From Gammaproteobacteria bacterium (lineage in GTDB: Bacteria; Pseudomonadota; Gammaproteobacteria; SZUA-152): a stretch of DNA of 64,000 nucleotides. The position numbers were made by a program, and so were the translations under genes. The notes beneath the pieces are model-generated. The model was not told the origin of the DNA, searched no databases, and saw nothing but the letters and a program-made list of their open reading frames with translations. The stretch lies in contig JAOUJW010000018.1 in assembly GCA_029882975.1 (NCBI GenBank), positions 1 to 64,000 on the forward strand, read 5' to 3'. Of the stretch, positions 1-9,926 are shown one piece after another. Every line of letters begins with the position of its first letter. The stretch's first letter is position 1.

Positions 1-204
1 GCGGGCGCAGGATTTGAACCTGCGACCTTCGAGCGTCTGCGACTGGCAAAAGCTGAGCCCGACTTCATCTCGGGCACTATCCATATCTTCTCTTCGATTG
101 GTAGCGGGGGCAGGATTTGAACCTGCGACCTTCGAGCGTCTGCGACTGGCAAAAGCTGAGCCCGACTTCATCTCGGGCACTATCCATATCTTATTCTCTT
201 CGAT
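1..204 (-). repeat. Tandem repeats carrying the 3' part of tRNA-fMet
   Basis: Downstream of the initiator tRNA gene, in its direction of transcription, lie direct repeats of about 103-106 bp. Each holds a spacer (32-98 and 135-204, the same except for a 3-nt insertion) and a copy of the last 36 nt of the tRNA gene: T arm, acceptor 3' strand and CCA. These copies are at 99-134 and, cut by the window edge, 1-31. Each spacer contains a hairpin with 6-bp arms GCCCGA/TCGGGC (57-75 and 160-178). The copies lack the D and anticodon arms, so they are not tRNA genes. Copy 1 has one substitution in the acceptor segment. The array may continue leftward. The layout recalls the E. coli tyrT repeats that yield rtT RNA. 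Confidence 0.85.
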
Positions 205-281
<77 letters not shown>

Positions 282-295
282 CTCGAAGGGCTCGC

Positions 296-325
296 ATTCT
301 AACTAAAGTGCGACCAACAATTCAA
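296..325 (-). promoter_or_regulatory. Sigma-70-like promoter of tRNA-fMet
   Basis: On the minus strand, -35 TTGAAT (320-325) and -10 TAGAAT (296-301) are separated by 18 nt. A GC-rich discriminator (GCGAGCCC) follows, as is usual for stable-RNA promoters under stringent control. The predicted start lies only a few bases before the tRNA 5' end. Confidence 0.6.
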
Positions 326-485
326 GGCTTTATCGTAATTTTTCCTTATTTTTTTTATTTTTACGTGAAAAAGCCGGTTTCAGTCGCTCTCAGTCCGTCG
401 CTCTCGGCACCCAGGGCTGCCCCGACATACACCATTCGTGGGTGTCGCCCCCGGCCTTCAGGATCCCTGCCCGACGCAGTTTGTC

Positions 486-1226
486 TCAGCAAATTCGCGC
501 GTCCAACATCAGCTGTTTCATTTCCCTGACCGCCGCAGCCAATCCGGTAAACACCGCTCTGGCAACAATGGCATGGCCAATATTTAATTCCCGAATGGCC
601 GGGATAGCCGCAATATCTTTTACATTATGATAGTGCAAACCATGACCGGCATTCACTTTTAAGCCCAGCTCTTCCGCTAAGGACACAGCCAGAATGATTT
701 TCCTTAACTCCGATTCACGCTGCTGGGGTGACGCATCAGCGAAGTGTCCGGTATGAATTTCGATACAGGGAGCCCCACTGTGTGCCGCCGCTTCAATCTG
801 ATGGGGGTCCGCATCAATGAACAACGAGACTCTAACACCGGCCTCCTTAAGGCGTGAACAGGCGTCTTTGATAGACGCCACATTCCCCAGCACATCCAGA
901 CCACCCTCGGTCGTTAATTCTTCGCGCCGCTCCGGAACCAAGCAACAATCCTGAGGCTGAATTTTTTCAGCCATGAGCAACATTTCTTCTGTTACCGCCA
1001 TTTCCAGATTCATGCGAGTTTGCAGTATGCCGCGCAACAGCTCCACATCTCTGTCCTGAATGTGGCGCCGATCTTCGCGTAAATGCAGGGTAATGCAGTC
1101 AGCTCCGGCTTGCTCGGCTTCAATCGCAGCCTGGATGGGGTCAGGATAAAGCGTGCCTCTGGCCTGTCGCAAAGTCGCTATATGATCAATGTTTACACCT
1201 AATAAAATTTCGCCAATTCGTTCCAT
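486..1226 (-). CDS. pdxJ: Pyridoxine 5'-phosphate synthase
   Basis: PdxJ condenses 3-amino-2-oxopropyl phosphate with 1-deoxy-D-xylulose 5-phosphate to make pyridoxine 5'-phosphate, the ring-closing step of DXP-dependent vitamin B6 synthesis in the cytosol. The 246-residue protein has the family length and opens with the hallmark [17 protein letters not shown] segment. TIM-barrel motifs follow: [13 protein letters not shown] near residue 45, CLVPERR near 95, and [11 protein letters not shown] near 192. AAGGAA lies 7-8 nt before the ATG. It follows recO by 20 bp and ends the lepA-lepB-rnc-era-recO-pdxJ cluster. In E. coli acpS comes next; here the next gene is tRNA-fMet, so acpS must be elsewhere. 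Confidence 0.97.
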   Translation of the reverse strand: MERIGEILLGVNIDHIATLRQARGTLYPDPIQAAIEAEQAGADCITLHLREDRRHIQDRDVELLRGILQTRMNLEMAVTEEMLLMAEKIQPQDCCLVPERREELTTEGGLDVLGNVASIKDACSRLKEAGVRVSLFIDADPHQIEAAAHSGAPCIEIHTGHFADASPQQRESELRKIILAVSLAEELGLKVNAGHGLHYHNVKDIAAIPAIRELNIGHAIVARAVFTGLAAAVREMKQLMLDARIC

Positions 1227-1246
1227 TTTTTGTTTCCTTCTAACCG

Positions 1247-1978
1247 TTACAACGATGAGCGCAGCAGCTCTCTACTCATCAATGGCTTATCCCCCAGCAA
1301 CCGACTTAAGGCATAACGCAGCAAAGTCTTCGCCTCTTTAAACACAACAGGGTCTACTTCTTCTAGCAATGAACCCTGCGCCAGTACCTGCAGCGTTCTT
1401 CCACTAACCCGTACTCCGGCTATCTCGGGCTCGGCATGAGGCACCGGACCGCGATCCATTTGATAATCGTAGCAGGCATCAGTTGCCACGGTAGCGCCGG
1501 ATACGTCGTATGTTAACGACAAGCCGTACCCCAGGTTATCCAATAACTGTATTTCAAATACTCGCAGAACCCCTTGCAATTGCAAATCTGTAGCAGCCCC
1601 ACAGAGCAAGCGTAGAGCCGAATCGTATTGGCTGAATAACTCAATTTGGCCCTCCGCTTCGTGTACGCAACGTACAATGACCTCGTTTAGATACAAGCCA
1701 CACACCAAGGCTCGACCACGCAACGCCATAGCGGTGCCCTGAGGCTCCACTGCGGTCAGGTTCATCAACTCGCCTTGACCGGACCAACTCAACAGCAAGG
1801 GTTGAAATGGTTGCAACAGAGCATAATTGCGCGAACGTGCGGATTTTGCACCTCTTGCCACCAACGCTACGCGGCCGTGTTCCGGACTCATAGCGGTAAC
1901 AATGAGACTGGTGTCACGATAAGCCCGAGAATGAATCACATAGGCAGGCTGCAGTGTTACTCGGCTGAACTTCGTCAT
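1247..1978 (-). CDS. recO: DNA repair protein RecO
   Basis: RecO works with RecF and RecR to load RecA onto SSB-coated single-stranded DNA at gaps and anneals complementary strands. The 243-residue protein has an N-terminal OB-fold (residues 5-80, with the conserved [15 protein letters not shown] strand and RGAKSARSR loop) and a helical C-terminal domain with [13 protein letters not shown] near residue 140. I see no Cys4 zinc cluster of the kind found in some RecO proteins; E. coli RecO also lacks it. It lies between era (35 bp) and pdxJ (20 bp), the usual gammaproteobacterial order. No strong ribosome binding site is visible before the ATG. Confidence 0.95.
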   Translation of the reverse strand: MTKFSRVTLQPAYVIHSRAYRDTSLIVTAMSPEHGRVALVARGAKSARSRNYALLQPFQPLLLSWSGQGELMNLTAVEPQGTAMALRGRALVCGLYLNEVIVRCVHEAEGQIELFSQYDSALRLLCGAATDLQLQGVLRVFEIQLLDNLGYGLSLTYDVSGATVATDACYDYQMDRGPVPHAEPEIAGVRVSGRTLQVLAQGSLLEEVDPVVFKEAKTLLRYALSRLLGDKPLMSRELLRSSL

Positions 1979-2013
1979 AGCATTACGTTACATGACCTCA
2001 CGACACAGGGGCA

Positions 2014-2904
2014 CTACTCATCATCATGGTAGCCCAAACTTCGCAAGGCCCTTTCATTATCCGACCAACCTTGCTTTACTTTTACCCACAACTGCAAAAA
2101 CACCTTACCATCGAACAGTAATTCCATGTCCTTTCGAGCCGCCTCACCCACTTTTTTAAGGACCTCGCCTTTTTTACCAATGACGATGGCTTTTTGACCC
2201 TCTCGTTCCACCCATATCAAGGCGGATATATGCCGTACCGATTCTTTGAAAGAGAATTTTTCTATCTCCACCGTCAGGTAGTGTGGAACTTCGTCGCCCA
2301 AACGGCGTAGCAGCTTCTCCCGCACCAATTCTGCCGCTATAAAACGTTCGCTACGATCCGTAATTTGATCTTCCGGAAATAAAGGCGGACCGGAGGGTAA
2401 CAACTGACGTATGTGAGTTTCCAGAATCTGCACGCCTTCTGCTGTTTTGGCCGACAAGGGGATAATTTGATGAAACGGATATTTTTCTGTCAGCTGTTGC
2501 AAATATGGCAGCAAATCGTCTTTGCTTTTTAACTTATCCACTTTATTGATGACTGCAATGACTGGTAATTTTTGTTTTTTCAATTTATCCAGCACTAACT
2601 GATCTTCATCCGTCCACTTGGTGCGATCCAATAATAAAACGATAATATCTACGTCATGCAGGGCGCTGTCTGCCGCCCGGTTCATGTGCCGATTGATAGC
2701 ACGCTTGGCACCCAGGTGCATGCCGGGTGTATCCACGTACACCACTTGTTCTTCAACCTGATTCTTTATACCGATAATTCGATGTCGGGTGGTCTGAGGT
2801 TTGTGTGCTGTGATGCTGATTTTTTGCCCCAACAAAGTGTTGAGCAAAGTTGATTTACCTACATTCGGGCGACCTATGATCGCCACATATCCGCTTTTAA
2901 ACAT
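2014..2904 (-). CDS. era: GTPase Era
   Basis: Era is an essential GTPase that binds 16S rRNA near its 3' end and assists 30S maturation. The 296-residue protein shows G1 GRPNVGKSTLLN (residue 11 on), G3 DTPGMH (59), G4 NKVD (120) and G5 SAKT (151). The C-terminal KH domain contains VIGKKGEVLKKVG near residue 243. All GTPase motifs are intact and length is normal. It sits 29 bp after rnc and 35 bp before recO, in the same transcription unit, as in E. coli where rnc-era-recO are cotranscribed. Confidence 0.98.
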   Translation of the reverse strand: MFKSGYVAIIGRPNVGKSTLLNTLLGQKISITAHKPQTTRHRIIGIKNQVEEQVVYVDTPGMHLGAKRAINRHMNRAADSALHDVDIIVLLLDRTKWTDEDQLVLDKLKKQKLPVIAVINKVDKLKSKDDLLPYLQQLTEKYPFHQIIPLSAKTAEGVQILETHIRQLLPSGPPLFPEDQITDRSERFIAAELVREKLLRRLGDEVPHYLTVEIEKFSFKESVRHISALIWVEREGQKAIVIGKKGEVLKKVGEAARKDMELLFDGKVFLQLWVKVKQGWSDNERALRSLGYHDDE

Positions 2905-2933
2905 TGCGATAATTTCCGGGAAACTGATTAAAA

Positions 2934-3602
2934 CTACTTATGAGAATGGATAAACTCGAGCATTTGCTTTGCAGCCACCTGCTCGGCTTTTCGACGACTG
3001 GAACCCGCACCGCTAGTGCGATGGGAAAGGGTTTCCACAAAACATTCCACTTCAAAAACCTGTTCGTGGACGCTGCCTTCCTGGGACAGTATGGAATAAA
3101 GCGGCAACTGCATTTTACGTGATTGCAAATACTCTTGTAACTGGGTTTTAGGATCTTTTAGTGACTCATCAATGCTAAGACTATTTAACAACTCTTGAAA
3201 GTGATTTTGAACAAAGTCTCGAACCGCTTCCATGCCCCCGTCCATATAGACTGCGCCTACAACCGCCTCAAATGCATCCGCCAAAGTGGAATTTCGCCGA
3301 AAACCACCGCTTTTCAATTCCCCTGGACCGAGTTGCAAATAATCACCGAGGTCCAATTTTCGCGCTAATTTCGCCAGAGTTTCGCCTTTCACCAAACTGG
3401 AACGGCTCCGGCTTAACTCTCCTTCAGTGGCACGAGTGAAGCGCAAATACAAATGCTCGGCAATGAGAAACCCCAAGATGGAATCCCCCAAATATTCCAA
3501 CCGTTCATTATTGCCGGCCTGCTTACTCCTATGGGTCAGCGCTTCTTCCAACCAAAGTGGCTCTTTGAACTGGTAATCCAATACTCCCATCAATTGGCGC
3601 AA
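2934..3602 (-). CDS. rnc: Ribonuclease III
   Basis: RNase III cleaves double-stranded RNA, processing rRNA precursors and many mRNAs. The signature NERLEYLGDSIL carries the catalytic acidic residues. A second acidic cluster lies in DAFEAVVGAVYMDGG, and a C-terminal dsRNA-binding domain starts near KDPKTQLQEYLQSR. The frame is open to an ATG at 3719, which would give 261 residues and overlap the upstream gene by 38 bp without a ribosome binding site. I prefer TTG at 3602, 8 nt after AAGGG: it gives 222 residues, close to the usual 226. ATG 3590 is another option. Identity is certain; the start is not. Confidence 0.93.
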   Translation of the reverse strand: MRQLMGVLDYQFKEPLWLEEALTHRSKQAGNNERLEYLGDSILGFLIAEHLYLRFTRATEGELSRSRSSLVKGETLAKLARKLDLGDYLQLGPGELKSGGFRRNSTLADAFEAVVGAVYMDGGMEAVRDFVQNHFQELLNSLSIDESLKDPKTQLQEYLQSRKMQLPLYSILSQEGSVHEQVFEVECFVETLSHRTSGAGSSRRKAEQVAAKQMLEFIHSHK

Positions 3603-3681
3603 CAGTTTTACCCTTTGCGGAGTCAGACGGCGCTTGTTTTTATCTTTAGAAGAAAGTAATGGTTCCTCGAAAGTTTTGTTA

Positions 3682-4074
3682 CTACTGACTTTCTTTCCCG
3701 TCAACCTTTGCATCCTCATCGGTGGTAAACCTCACCACTGCATCTACGTTACCCAGTAAAGGCCGACGTACTTCATAATTCACCACAACCGTGGTAGTAG
3801 CGCCATCACGTACGATTTCCACGTGTTCGTCCAAATTTACGTTCTTCACATTATCCACGCCGAGACGCTTTGACAAGGTGGATAGAATTTCCTCATCCGT
3901 CATTTCCGCCAGTCCGGGATTGGCGTTTAGTTTGGCTACATGGGACTTCACATTGAAATCTTCCAAGTAAACCGGTATCAAGCGGAGCGCCACCAATACC
4001 GCGAACCCTCCCACCACTAAGAGGAATGCCATGGATATAGCGGTTAAGCCCATTTGAGTTTTTATATTGCGCAT
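3682..4074 (-). CDS. DUF4845 membrane protein
   Basis: A small inner-membrane protein of the family regularly found between lepB and rnc in gammaproteobacteria and betaproteobacteria; its function is unknown. The 130 residues have one membrane segment near residues 8-30 (TAISMAFLLVVGGFAVLVAL), followed by a periplasmic region including EEILSTLSKRLGVDNV and VVNYEVRRPLLGNVD. The frame extends to a GTG at 4104, but ATG 4074 has GGGAG 7 nt upstream and gives the usual N terminus. The 3' end may overlap the longest possible rnc reading frame. Its position suggests a role linked to secretion or membrane quality control, but nothing in the sequence shows it. Confidence 0.88.
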   Translation of the reverse strand: MRNIKTQMGLTAISMAFLLVVGGFAVLVALRLIPVYLEDFNVKSHVAKLNANPGLAEMTDEEILSTLSKRLGVDNVKNVNLDEHVEIVRDGATTTVVVNYEVRRPLLGNVDAVVRFTTDEDAKVDGKESQ

Positions 4075-4168
4075 TACACGACTCCCAAAATTGACGTTGA
4101 TCACAGACTCCGTAAATAATAGCAGCTAAGGTGGCTTTTTGACGCGTATTCAGCGCCGTTAACATAAT

Positions 4169-5017
4169 CTACTGAATAGATGTACCAATTCGATCCCAGG
4201 AAATGTAGCCATCGACCGCCCCATCCCAATTAAACCAGATCATAAAGGCACGTCCCACCAAATTTGCCTCGGGTACTGTACCCCAGTAACGACTGTCCTT
4301 GCTGTTGTCGCGGTTGTCACCCAACACAAAATAGGAATTTTCGGGTACCGTGAAGGTCAAATCATCCGCGGGCCTGTGATGATTAATCAGTACACTATGA
4401 CTCAAAGTGTCCAGTTGTTCTGTGGTCATTTTTGCTCCGGACATGGCAACACCTTGCCCGACGCCTAAATAAACCGTATTGCCGCTTTGCGGCATTTCCT
4501 CACCATTGATATACACAACTTTATCGCGGTACTCCACTCGGTCTCCGGGCAGCCCAATGATGCGTTTTATGTAGTCAATTGAGGGATCCTCCGGATACCG
4601 AAATACAGCGACATCCCCACGCTGGGGTGAACCCACGTCTATTATTTTAGTGTCCAATACGGGCAACCGGATTCCGTAGGCAAATTTATTCACCAAAATA
4701 AAATCACCCGCCAATAAGGTTGGCATCATGGAACCCGACGGGATTCGAAACGGTTCCACCAAAAAAGATCTTAGTACCAAAACAATGAGAATAACGGGAA
4801 ACAGGGAACGTGAATATTCCACTAAAATCGGTTCTTTGCTTACCCGCTCTCTGGCTTCATCCAGAGTTTCATCAGGTCCGGAATCATTTAACTGCAAACT
4901 ATCGGCGCGACGACGCCTCTTTGGAGCAAACACAAAAGCGTCTATAGCCCAGATGATGCCGGTAATCAACACAGCCAAAACCATCACGGCCGGAAAATCT
5001 AAGTGCATTGTTTTCAT
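4169..5017 (-). CDS. lepB: Signal peptidase I
   Basis: LepB removes signal peptides from proteins exported by Sec and Tat, with its active site on the outer face of the inner membrane. The 282-residue protein has two N-terminal membrane segments (about 9-30 and 72-88). The catalytic serine lies in [11 protein letters not shown] (near residue 96) and the catalytic lysine in [12 protein letters not shown] (near 150). The conserved [14 protein letters not shown] box is near residue 235. Its ATG overlaps the lepA stop codon by 4 bp, so the two are translationally coupled. Confidence 0.97.
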   Translation of the reverse strand: MKTMHLDFPAVMVLAVLITGIIWAIDAFVFAPKRRRRADSLQLNDSGPDETLDEARERVSKEPILVEYSRSLFPVILIVLVLRSFLVEPFRIPSGSMMPTLLAGDFILVNKFAYGIRLPVLDTKIIDVGSPQRGDVAVFRYPEDPSIDYIKRIIGLPGDRVEYRDKVVYINGEEMPQSGNTVYLGVGQGVAMSGAKMTTEQLDTLSHSVLINHHRPADDLTFTVPENSYFVLGDNRDNSKDSRYWGTVPEANLVGRAFMIWFNWDGAVDGYISWDRIGTSIQ

Positions 5018-6816
5018 TTTTTTCCCACATGTAAAACCGCTAAAAATGCTTCCTGCGGAATTTCCACAGAGCCCAATTGTTTCATCCTTTTTTTGCCGGC
5101 TTTTTGCTTCTCCAGCAATTTGCGTTTTCGGGTCATATCACCGCCATAACACTTTGCAGTAACGTTTTTTCGCAGAGCTTTCACGTTGGTTCTGGCAATA
5201 ATGTGCGAGCCAATAGCGGCCTGAATCGCCACTTCGAACATTTGCCGCGGTATAATTTCCCGCATTTTTTCCGCCAATTCGCGCCCACGATAGTGCGCCT
5301 GGGAACGGTGAACAATTACGGCAAGCGCATCCACTCTGTCACCGTTGATAAGAATATCCAGTTTAACCAAATCGGCGGTTGAAAAGCGTACAAAATGGTA
5401 GTCTAAGGAAGCATAGCCACGACTAACCGACTTAAGCCGATCAAAAAAGTCCAATACGACTTCGTTCATTGGCAATTCGTAGTCTAAGGAAATTTGATTG
5501 CCCAAATACAGTAGCTTTTTCTGAACGCCACGTTTCTCTTCACACAAGCCAATCACATTTCCCAAATACTCTTGAGGTACAAGAATACTGGCCACGATAA
5601 TTGGCTCGCGAATTTCACGAATGTAGTTGGGTTCCGGTAGTTTCACCGGGTTGTCCACATAGATAACCTCACCTTTGGTAGATTCCACTTCATAAATAAC
5701 CGTAGGTGCGGTAGTGATCAGATTCATATCATACTCACGCTCCAGGCGTTCTTGTATGATTTCCATATGCAACATACCCAAAAAGCCACAACGAAACCCC
5801 AGACCCAAGGCCTGGGAGGTTTCCGGCTCATAGAACAATGCCGCATCATTGAGGCGTAGCTTCGCCAGAGCATCCCGCAAGTCCTCATAGTCTTCCGAAC
5901 TGATGGGAAACAAACCGGCAAATACTTGCGGCTTAATGGGCTTAAACCCCGGTAGAGGTTTTTGGGCGGGATTATCTACTGCGGTAATGGTATCCCCTAC
6001 GGGAACACCGTTAATATCTTTAATGCCGGAGATAATATATCCCACGTCACCTGCGCGCAGTTCCGGCAAGTCTTTGCGCTTAGGCGTAAACACACCGACT
6101 TTATCCACCAAATGGCTATTACCGGTGGACATCACTTTCATTTTCTGACCTTTGCGCAAACACCCATGCATCACTCTGACTAAGGAAATAACACCCAGGT
6201 AACTATCGAACCATGAATCTATAATCAGCGCCTGCAAAGGTCCATCCTCATTGCCCTTTGGCGGCGGAATCCGTGCGACCAATTGTTCCAGCAGATTATC
6301 CACGCCGATACCGGTTTTAGCACTGACCTCGACGGCATCGGCGGCTTCGATACCGATAATGTCTTCGATTTCGTGTTTAACCCGTTCCGGGTCGGCAGCC
6401 GGCAAGTCAATTTTATTAAGTACCGGTACTACTTCCAAGCCTTGCTCAGTTGCGGTATAACAATTCGCCACGCTTTGAGCCTCTACGCCTTGAGAAGCAT
6501 CCACCACCAACAATGCACCTTCACAGGCCGCCAGTGAGCGGGACACTTCATAGGAGAAATCCACATGTCCTGGGGTGTCGATAAAATTTAATTGATAAGT
6601 GTTGCCATCTTTGGCCTTGTAGTTAAGTGTGACACTTTGGGCTTTGATGGTTATGCCCCGCTCCCTTTCCAGGTCCATGGAATCCAGAACCTGTTCTGCC
6701 ATTTCCCGTGCTTCCAAGCCGCCACACATCTGGATAAACCGGTCCGCAATGGTGGACTTACCATGATCTATGTGAGCGATAATGGAGAAATTTCTAATAT
6801 ATTGCATATAGGACAT
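5014..6816 (-). CDS. lepA: Elongation factor 4
   Basis: LepA (EF4) is a ribosome-associated GTPase that affects translation and 30S assembly under stress. The 600-residue protein has AHIDHGKST (G1), DTPGHVDF (G3) and NKIDLP (G4) in the G domain, then EF-G-like domains and the LepA-specific C-terminal domain ending in [17 protein letters not shown]. Length matches the family. The ATG at 6816 has GGG about 9 nt upstream; ATG 6807, giving [10 protein letters not shown], matches the E. coli start and is also possible. It heads the lepA-lepB-DUF4845-rnc-era-recO-pdxJ run. Confidence 0.98.
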   Translation of the reverse strand: MSYMQYIRNFSIIAHIDHGKSTIADRFIQMCGGLEAREMAEQVLDSMDLERERGITIKAQSVTLNYKAKDGNTYQLNFIDTPGHVDFSYEVSRSLAACEGALLVVDASQGVEAQSVANCYTATEQGLEVVPVLNKIDLPAADPERVKHEIEDIIGIEAADAVEVSAKTGIGVDNLLEQLVARIPPPKGNEDGPLQALIIDSWFDSYLGVISLVRVMHGCLRKGQKMKVMSTGNSHLVDKVGVFTPKRKDLPELRAGDVGYIISGIKDINGVPVGDTITAVDNPAQKPLPGFKPIKPQVFAGLFPISSEDYEDLRDALAKLRLNDAALFYEPETSQALGLGFRCGFLGMLHMEIIQERLEREYDMNLITTAPTVIYEVESTKGEVIYVDNPVKLPEPNYIREIREPIIVASILVPQEYLGNVIGLCEEKRGVQKKLLYLGNQISLDYELPMNEVVLDFFDRLKSVSRGYASLDYHFVRFSTADLVKLDILINGDRVDALAVIVHRSQAHYRGRELAEKMREIIPRQMFEVAIQAAIGSHIIARTNVKALRKNVTAKCYGGDMTRKRKLLEKQKAGKKRMKQLGSVEIPQEAFLAVLHVGKK

Positions 6817-6968
6817 GCATTAACCCGCAAGGCTGTTTCATTTGATAACTTATTCATTTAACCGAGATTTTCACTTTCGGTATTCCCGGAACCGCGCTAT
6901 TGTAAATCAAATTGGCGCCACCACCTAATGGCAACGTTTGCTGCATGATAATTTGGGGAAGAGGATTG

Positions 6969-6997
6969 GCGGGTCCCTGTGTGCAACAAAGACCCGC
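6969..6997 (-). terminator. Possible stem-loop after mucD
   Basis: Inverted repeat GCGGGTC/GACCCGC (6969-6975 and 6991-6997) with a 15-nt loop, starting 8 bp after the mucD stop codon. No T-run follows on the minus strand, so it is either a weak terminator or only an mRNA 3'-end structure. It separates the sigma-E operon from lepA. Confidence 0.35.
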
Positions 6998-7005
6998 TGA
7001 GGTGA

Positions 7006-8442
7006 CTACTTCTCTGTAATTTTCAGAGCTAAAAACTCCGGGTCGCCACGACGTTGGATCAGCAATGGCACAGATTTACCGCTTGGTAAATCTTCTGCTA
7101 TCTCTTTGAAATTTTTAGCATTCTTTATGTCTTTGTTCTGCAACATCAAAATGACATCCCCCTTACGGACGCCTGCTTTTCGGGCCGGACCGTTACCAAT
7201 CTCTTTAACTATCACCCCGTTTTCCTTAATTTCCAAACGCTTACGCTCCTCTGCTGTAAGATCGGCCACCACCACGTTGAGCTTATTATCCGCTAAACGT
7301 TCCGGTTTTTGGGGTGCCGCAGCTATCTTGGTATCTTCATCAGGCAACTCACCAATTTTTATGCTTAGTTGCTTTGTCTTACCCTTTCGCAAAACTTCCA
7401 CATCGACATTTTTACCCACCGGAGTTAAACCCACCAAAGGGGGCAAATTTGAGGATCGCACAATGTCCCTGCCATTAAATTTTGTCACAATATCGCCCAC
7501 TTCAAACCCATATTTTTCCGCCGGACTATTGGGGAGCACTTTGGCAATCAAGGCGCCCCTGGGTTTATCCATACCAAAGGATGGCGCTAATTCCCGAGTA
7601 ACATCCTGAATCAGGACACCGAGCCAACCCCGGGCCACATGCCCGGAAGTTTTCAACTGATCCACAATGTTCATAACCATGTTAATGGGTATAGCAAAAG
7701 ACAACCCCATAAAACCGCCGGTGCGACTGTAGATTTGGGAATTAATACCAATGACCTTACCATCCAAATTGAACAAAGGGCCGCCCGAGTTACCCGGATT
7801 AATTGCAACATCGGTTTGGATAAAAGGTACATAGTTTTCACGGGGCAGACTCCGGCCCTTGGCACTGACTATACCGGCTGTCACTGAGTGATCAAAACCA
7901 AAAGGCGAACCTATGGCCAGCACCCATTCACCCACTTTTAACTTATCCGAGTCGCCGATTTTGACCACGGGCAGGTTTTTTGCTTTCACTTTCAAAACCG
8001 CCAAATCGCTGCGCTGATCACTCCCTACCAACGTGGCCTCCAACTCTCGACGGTCATTGAGACGAACAATCACTTCATTGGCGTCTTTGATAACGTGGTA
8101 GTTGGTTAACACATAACCGTCTTCAGAGATAATAAATCCTGAGCCCAGAGATTTAGAATCGAAATCATCGGAATCCCCGCCACCCGGACCACCTTCTTCA
8201 CCGAAGAAATGTCGGAAAAGATCACCAAAGGGGCCTTCGGGGACTTCTCCAGGAGCAGGCATTTTGTGTTTGGGTGTACGCGGTGGATGCTTTATTTTCT
8301 GAGTGGTACTGATGTTAACCACAGCGGCTCCATATTTTTCTACCAAACGCGTAAAATCCGGTAAGTCCCTGGCTTGTGCCGGTATCGCCAATAGGCAAAC
8401 AACTACAAAACTCAACACTTTCATCATAGATTTAGCCAACAC
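7006..8442 (-). CDS. mucD: Periplasmic serine protease, DegP/MucD type
   Basis: A periplasmic HtrA-family protease and chaperone that degrades misfolded envelope proteins. The protein has a signal peptide ending PAQA near residue 25. The trypsin-like domain keeps all three catalytic residues: His in NYHVIKD, Asp in RSDLAVLKV and Ser in NPGNSGGPL. Two PDZ domains follow (about 260-350 and 370-470). The frame runs to 8466, but GTG 8442 has AGGAG at proper spacing; ATG 8427 or 8424 is also possible. It is the last gene of rpoE-rseA-rseB-rseC-mucD, the same order as algU-mucABCD of Pseudomonas, where MucD limits sigma-E activity. Confidence 0.95.
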   Translation of the reverse strand: MLAKSMMKVLSFVVVCLLAIPAQARDLPDFTRLVEKYGAAVVNISTTQKIKHPPRTPKHKMPAPGEVPEGPFGDLFRHFFGEEGGPGGGDSDDFDSKSLGSGFIISEDGYVLTNYHVIKDANEVIVRLNDRRELEATLVGSDQRSDLAVLKVKAKNLPVVKIGDSDKLKVGEWVLAIGSPFGFDHSVTAGIVSAKGRSLPRENYVPFIQTDVAINPGNSGGPLFNLDGKVIGINSQIYSRTGGFMGLSFAIPINMVMNIVDQLKTSGHVARGWLGVLIQDVTRELAPSFGMDKPRGALIAKVLPNSPAEKYGFEVGDIVTKFNGRDIVRSSNLPPLVGLTPVGKNVDVEVLRKGKTKQLSIKIGELPDEDTKIAAAPQKPERLADNKLNVVVADLTAEERKRLEIKENGVIVKEIGNGPARKAGVRKGDVILMLQNKDIKNAKNFKEIAEDLPSGKSVPLLIQRRGDPEFLALKITEK

Positions 8443-8487
8443 TGTTTCTCCTGCATAAAATTCCAAGCACTATCCAGAGCCATCGCC

Positions 8488-8967
8488 CTATCCGTTGACA
8501 GAGCTTTTCACCCGCAACGGGTCAGTTACCAACCGTAATAGAACCGGCTGATAACGCCTATCCAATCGGATAGAAAATCCGAAATACCTTAACCACACCG
8601 CACCCAATCCCAAACCGAGCAGCGCCAAAATGACCGTGACGAGTTCCGACTGCAATAACAATTGCTGTTGCAACACCTCACCTAACAGTCCAAAACCAAA
8701 CATCACCAGCAAGGGAACGATGTAAACCGCCACAGAACCCTTGATTAAGGCCTGCTCTTCCAAACCAATGACAACCCGGTCCCCCTCACTTACCGATAGG
8801 GTTTTCAATACGGCCAAACGCTTTTGCCGGGATTGAAAATAGTCACCTATAATGGCTGTACCACATCCCTTGTTTACCGCACACTGACCACAAACGCTTT
8901 TTTGTTCGGTTTGCACCCAAACCAGATCCCGATCCAATTTCACCACCGTGGCATTTTGCTCGATCAT
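8488..8967 (-). CDS. rseC: SoxR-reducing/sigma-E regulatory protein RseC (MucC)
   Basis: RseC/MucC is an inner-membrane protein encoded in the sigma-E operon. It has a minor effect on sigma-E activity and, in E. coli, takes part in reducing SoxR together with the Rsx complex. The 159 residues hold an N-terminal cysteine cluster CGQCAVNKGCG (residues 26-36) and two membrane helices (about 78-98 and 105-127). Its ATG overlaps the rseB stop by 4 bp. The cysteine pattern C-x2-C-x5-C is typical of the family. Confidence 0.92.
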   Translation of the reverse strand: MIEQNATVVKLDRDLVWVQTEQKSVCGQCAVNKGCGTAIIGDYFQSRQKRLAVLKTLSVSEGDRVVIGLEEQALIKGSVAVYIVPLLVMFGFGLLGEVLQQQLLLQSELVTVILALLGLGLGAVWLRYFGFSIRLDRRYQPVLLRLVTDPLRVKSSVNG

Positions 8968-9911
8968 TTTTGTGTGTGGTTAAGCGAACCGGCAATAAAT
9001 TTCACCGTTTCATGGGGTACTTCTCCCACCACGGTCACCTGGTGATTATCATATTTTGAGCCGTAGATATTGACAGCACCTTTTCTAAAAGCACCTGCAT
9101 ATCCTTGGTTTTCAGCACCTATATCCTCTATATAGATGGAAATAGACGCAAGCCCATCACTGATAACCAGATGTTCCGCCGATTGATCACTGTTTTGAAT
9201 TTGTTGGATGTAGTGTCCGGTCACCATAAATCCATTTGGTAACTGCTTCACTTCCCAGTTAGCGTTCACGGAGGGGGCTCGATCATCTTTTTTATTATGG
9301 TGCCAAGTGTATGCCTCCCCGGATACACCCGGGTTAAGCATAGTATCGGGAATATTTTTTAACACTTCGATGTTCACAAACATCATTTGCTCCAGCGGTT
9401 TACCGGATTCTGTCAATTCTGATTTAAGCAATAAGCCACTGCTTTGGTCCACCCAGAGACGGTAACCATAGCGGTATTGGTCCTTGGGCTGAATCAGGAT
9501 AATATGAGTTTGGCGTCCGGCAACCCTATCCGTACCCCCAAGCAGAATATTATATACCCCGACAAAATCACCGATGTTTTTTGACAATTTAGCAAATAGA
9601 TGACTGTTGAAACGTCGTTGACGCACTACCACTGAGCGGCTATCGGGTAAATAACTGGTCACCACATCATTTTTTCGGATCACTTCTCTGGGCGCACCGC
9701 TTAAATGCACCAAACGCTCATATTCGCCATTTTTGTCTTTCTTGTGAATCAACTGCATGGATTCCAACTGACCGTCATGGCTATACACCAGGGTTCCATG
9801 ATAGTTCAGGGTCTTTAAAGCTTCTCCCATTTGATTTAAGTATGTCACGGGATCGGGTTGATCCGCCCATGCTGCAGGAAATCCCGCCAGGAAAAGAAAC
9901 AATAATTTCAC
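8964..9911 (-). CDS. rseB: Sigma-E regulatory protein RseB (MucB)
   Basis: RseB is a periplasmic lipid-sensing protein that binds RseA and shields it from DegS cleavage; off-pathway LPS or lipoprotein releases it. The 315-residue protein has a signal peptide (MKLLFLFLAGFPAAWA) and a large N-terminal LolA-like domain with ALKTLNYHGTLVYSHDG near residue 32 and YGYRLWVDQSSGLLLKSEL near 160. A smaller C-terminal domain ends in HETVKFIAGSL. The gene lies between rseA and rseC with no room for a separate promoter. Confidence 0.96.
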   Translation of the reverse strand: MKLLFLFLAGFPAAWADQPDPVTYLNQMGEALKTLNYHGTLVYSHDGQLESMQLIHKKDKNGEYERLVHLSGAPREVIRKNDVVTSYLPDSRSVVVRQRRFNSHLFAKLSKNIGDFVGVYNILLGGTDRVAGRQTHIILIQPKDQYRYGYRLWVDQSSGLLLKSELTESGKPLEQMMFVNIEVLKNIPDTMLNPGVSGEAYTWHHNKKDDRAPSVNANWEVKQLPNGFMVTGHYIQQIQNSDQSAEHLVISDGLASISIYIEDIGAENQGYAGAFRKGAVNIYGSKYDNHQVTVVGEVPHETVKFIAGSLNHTQK

Positions 9912-9926
9912 TTATTTCGCCCGCAC

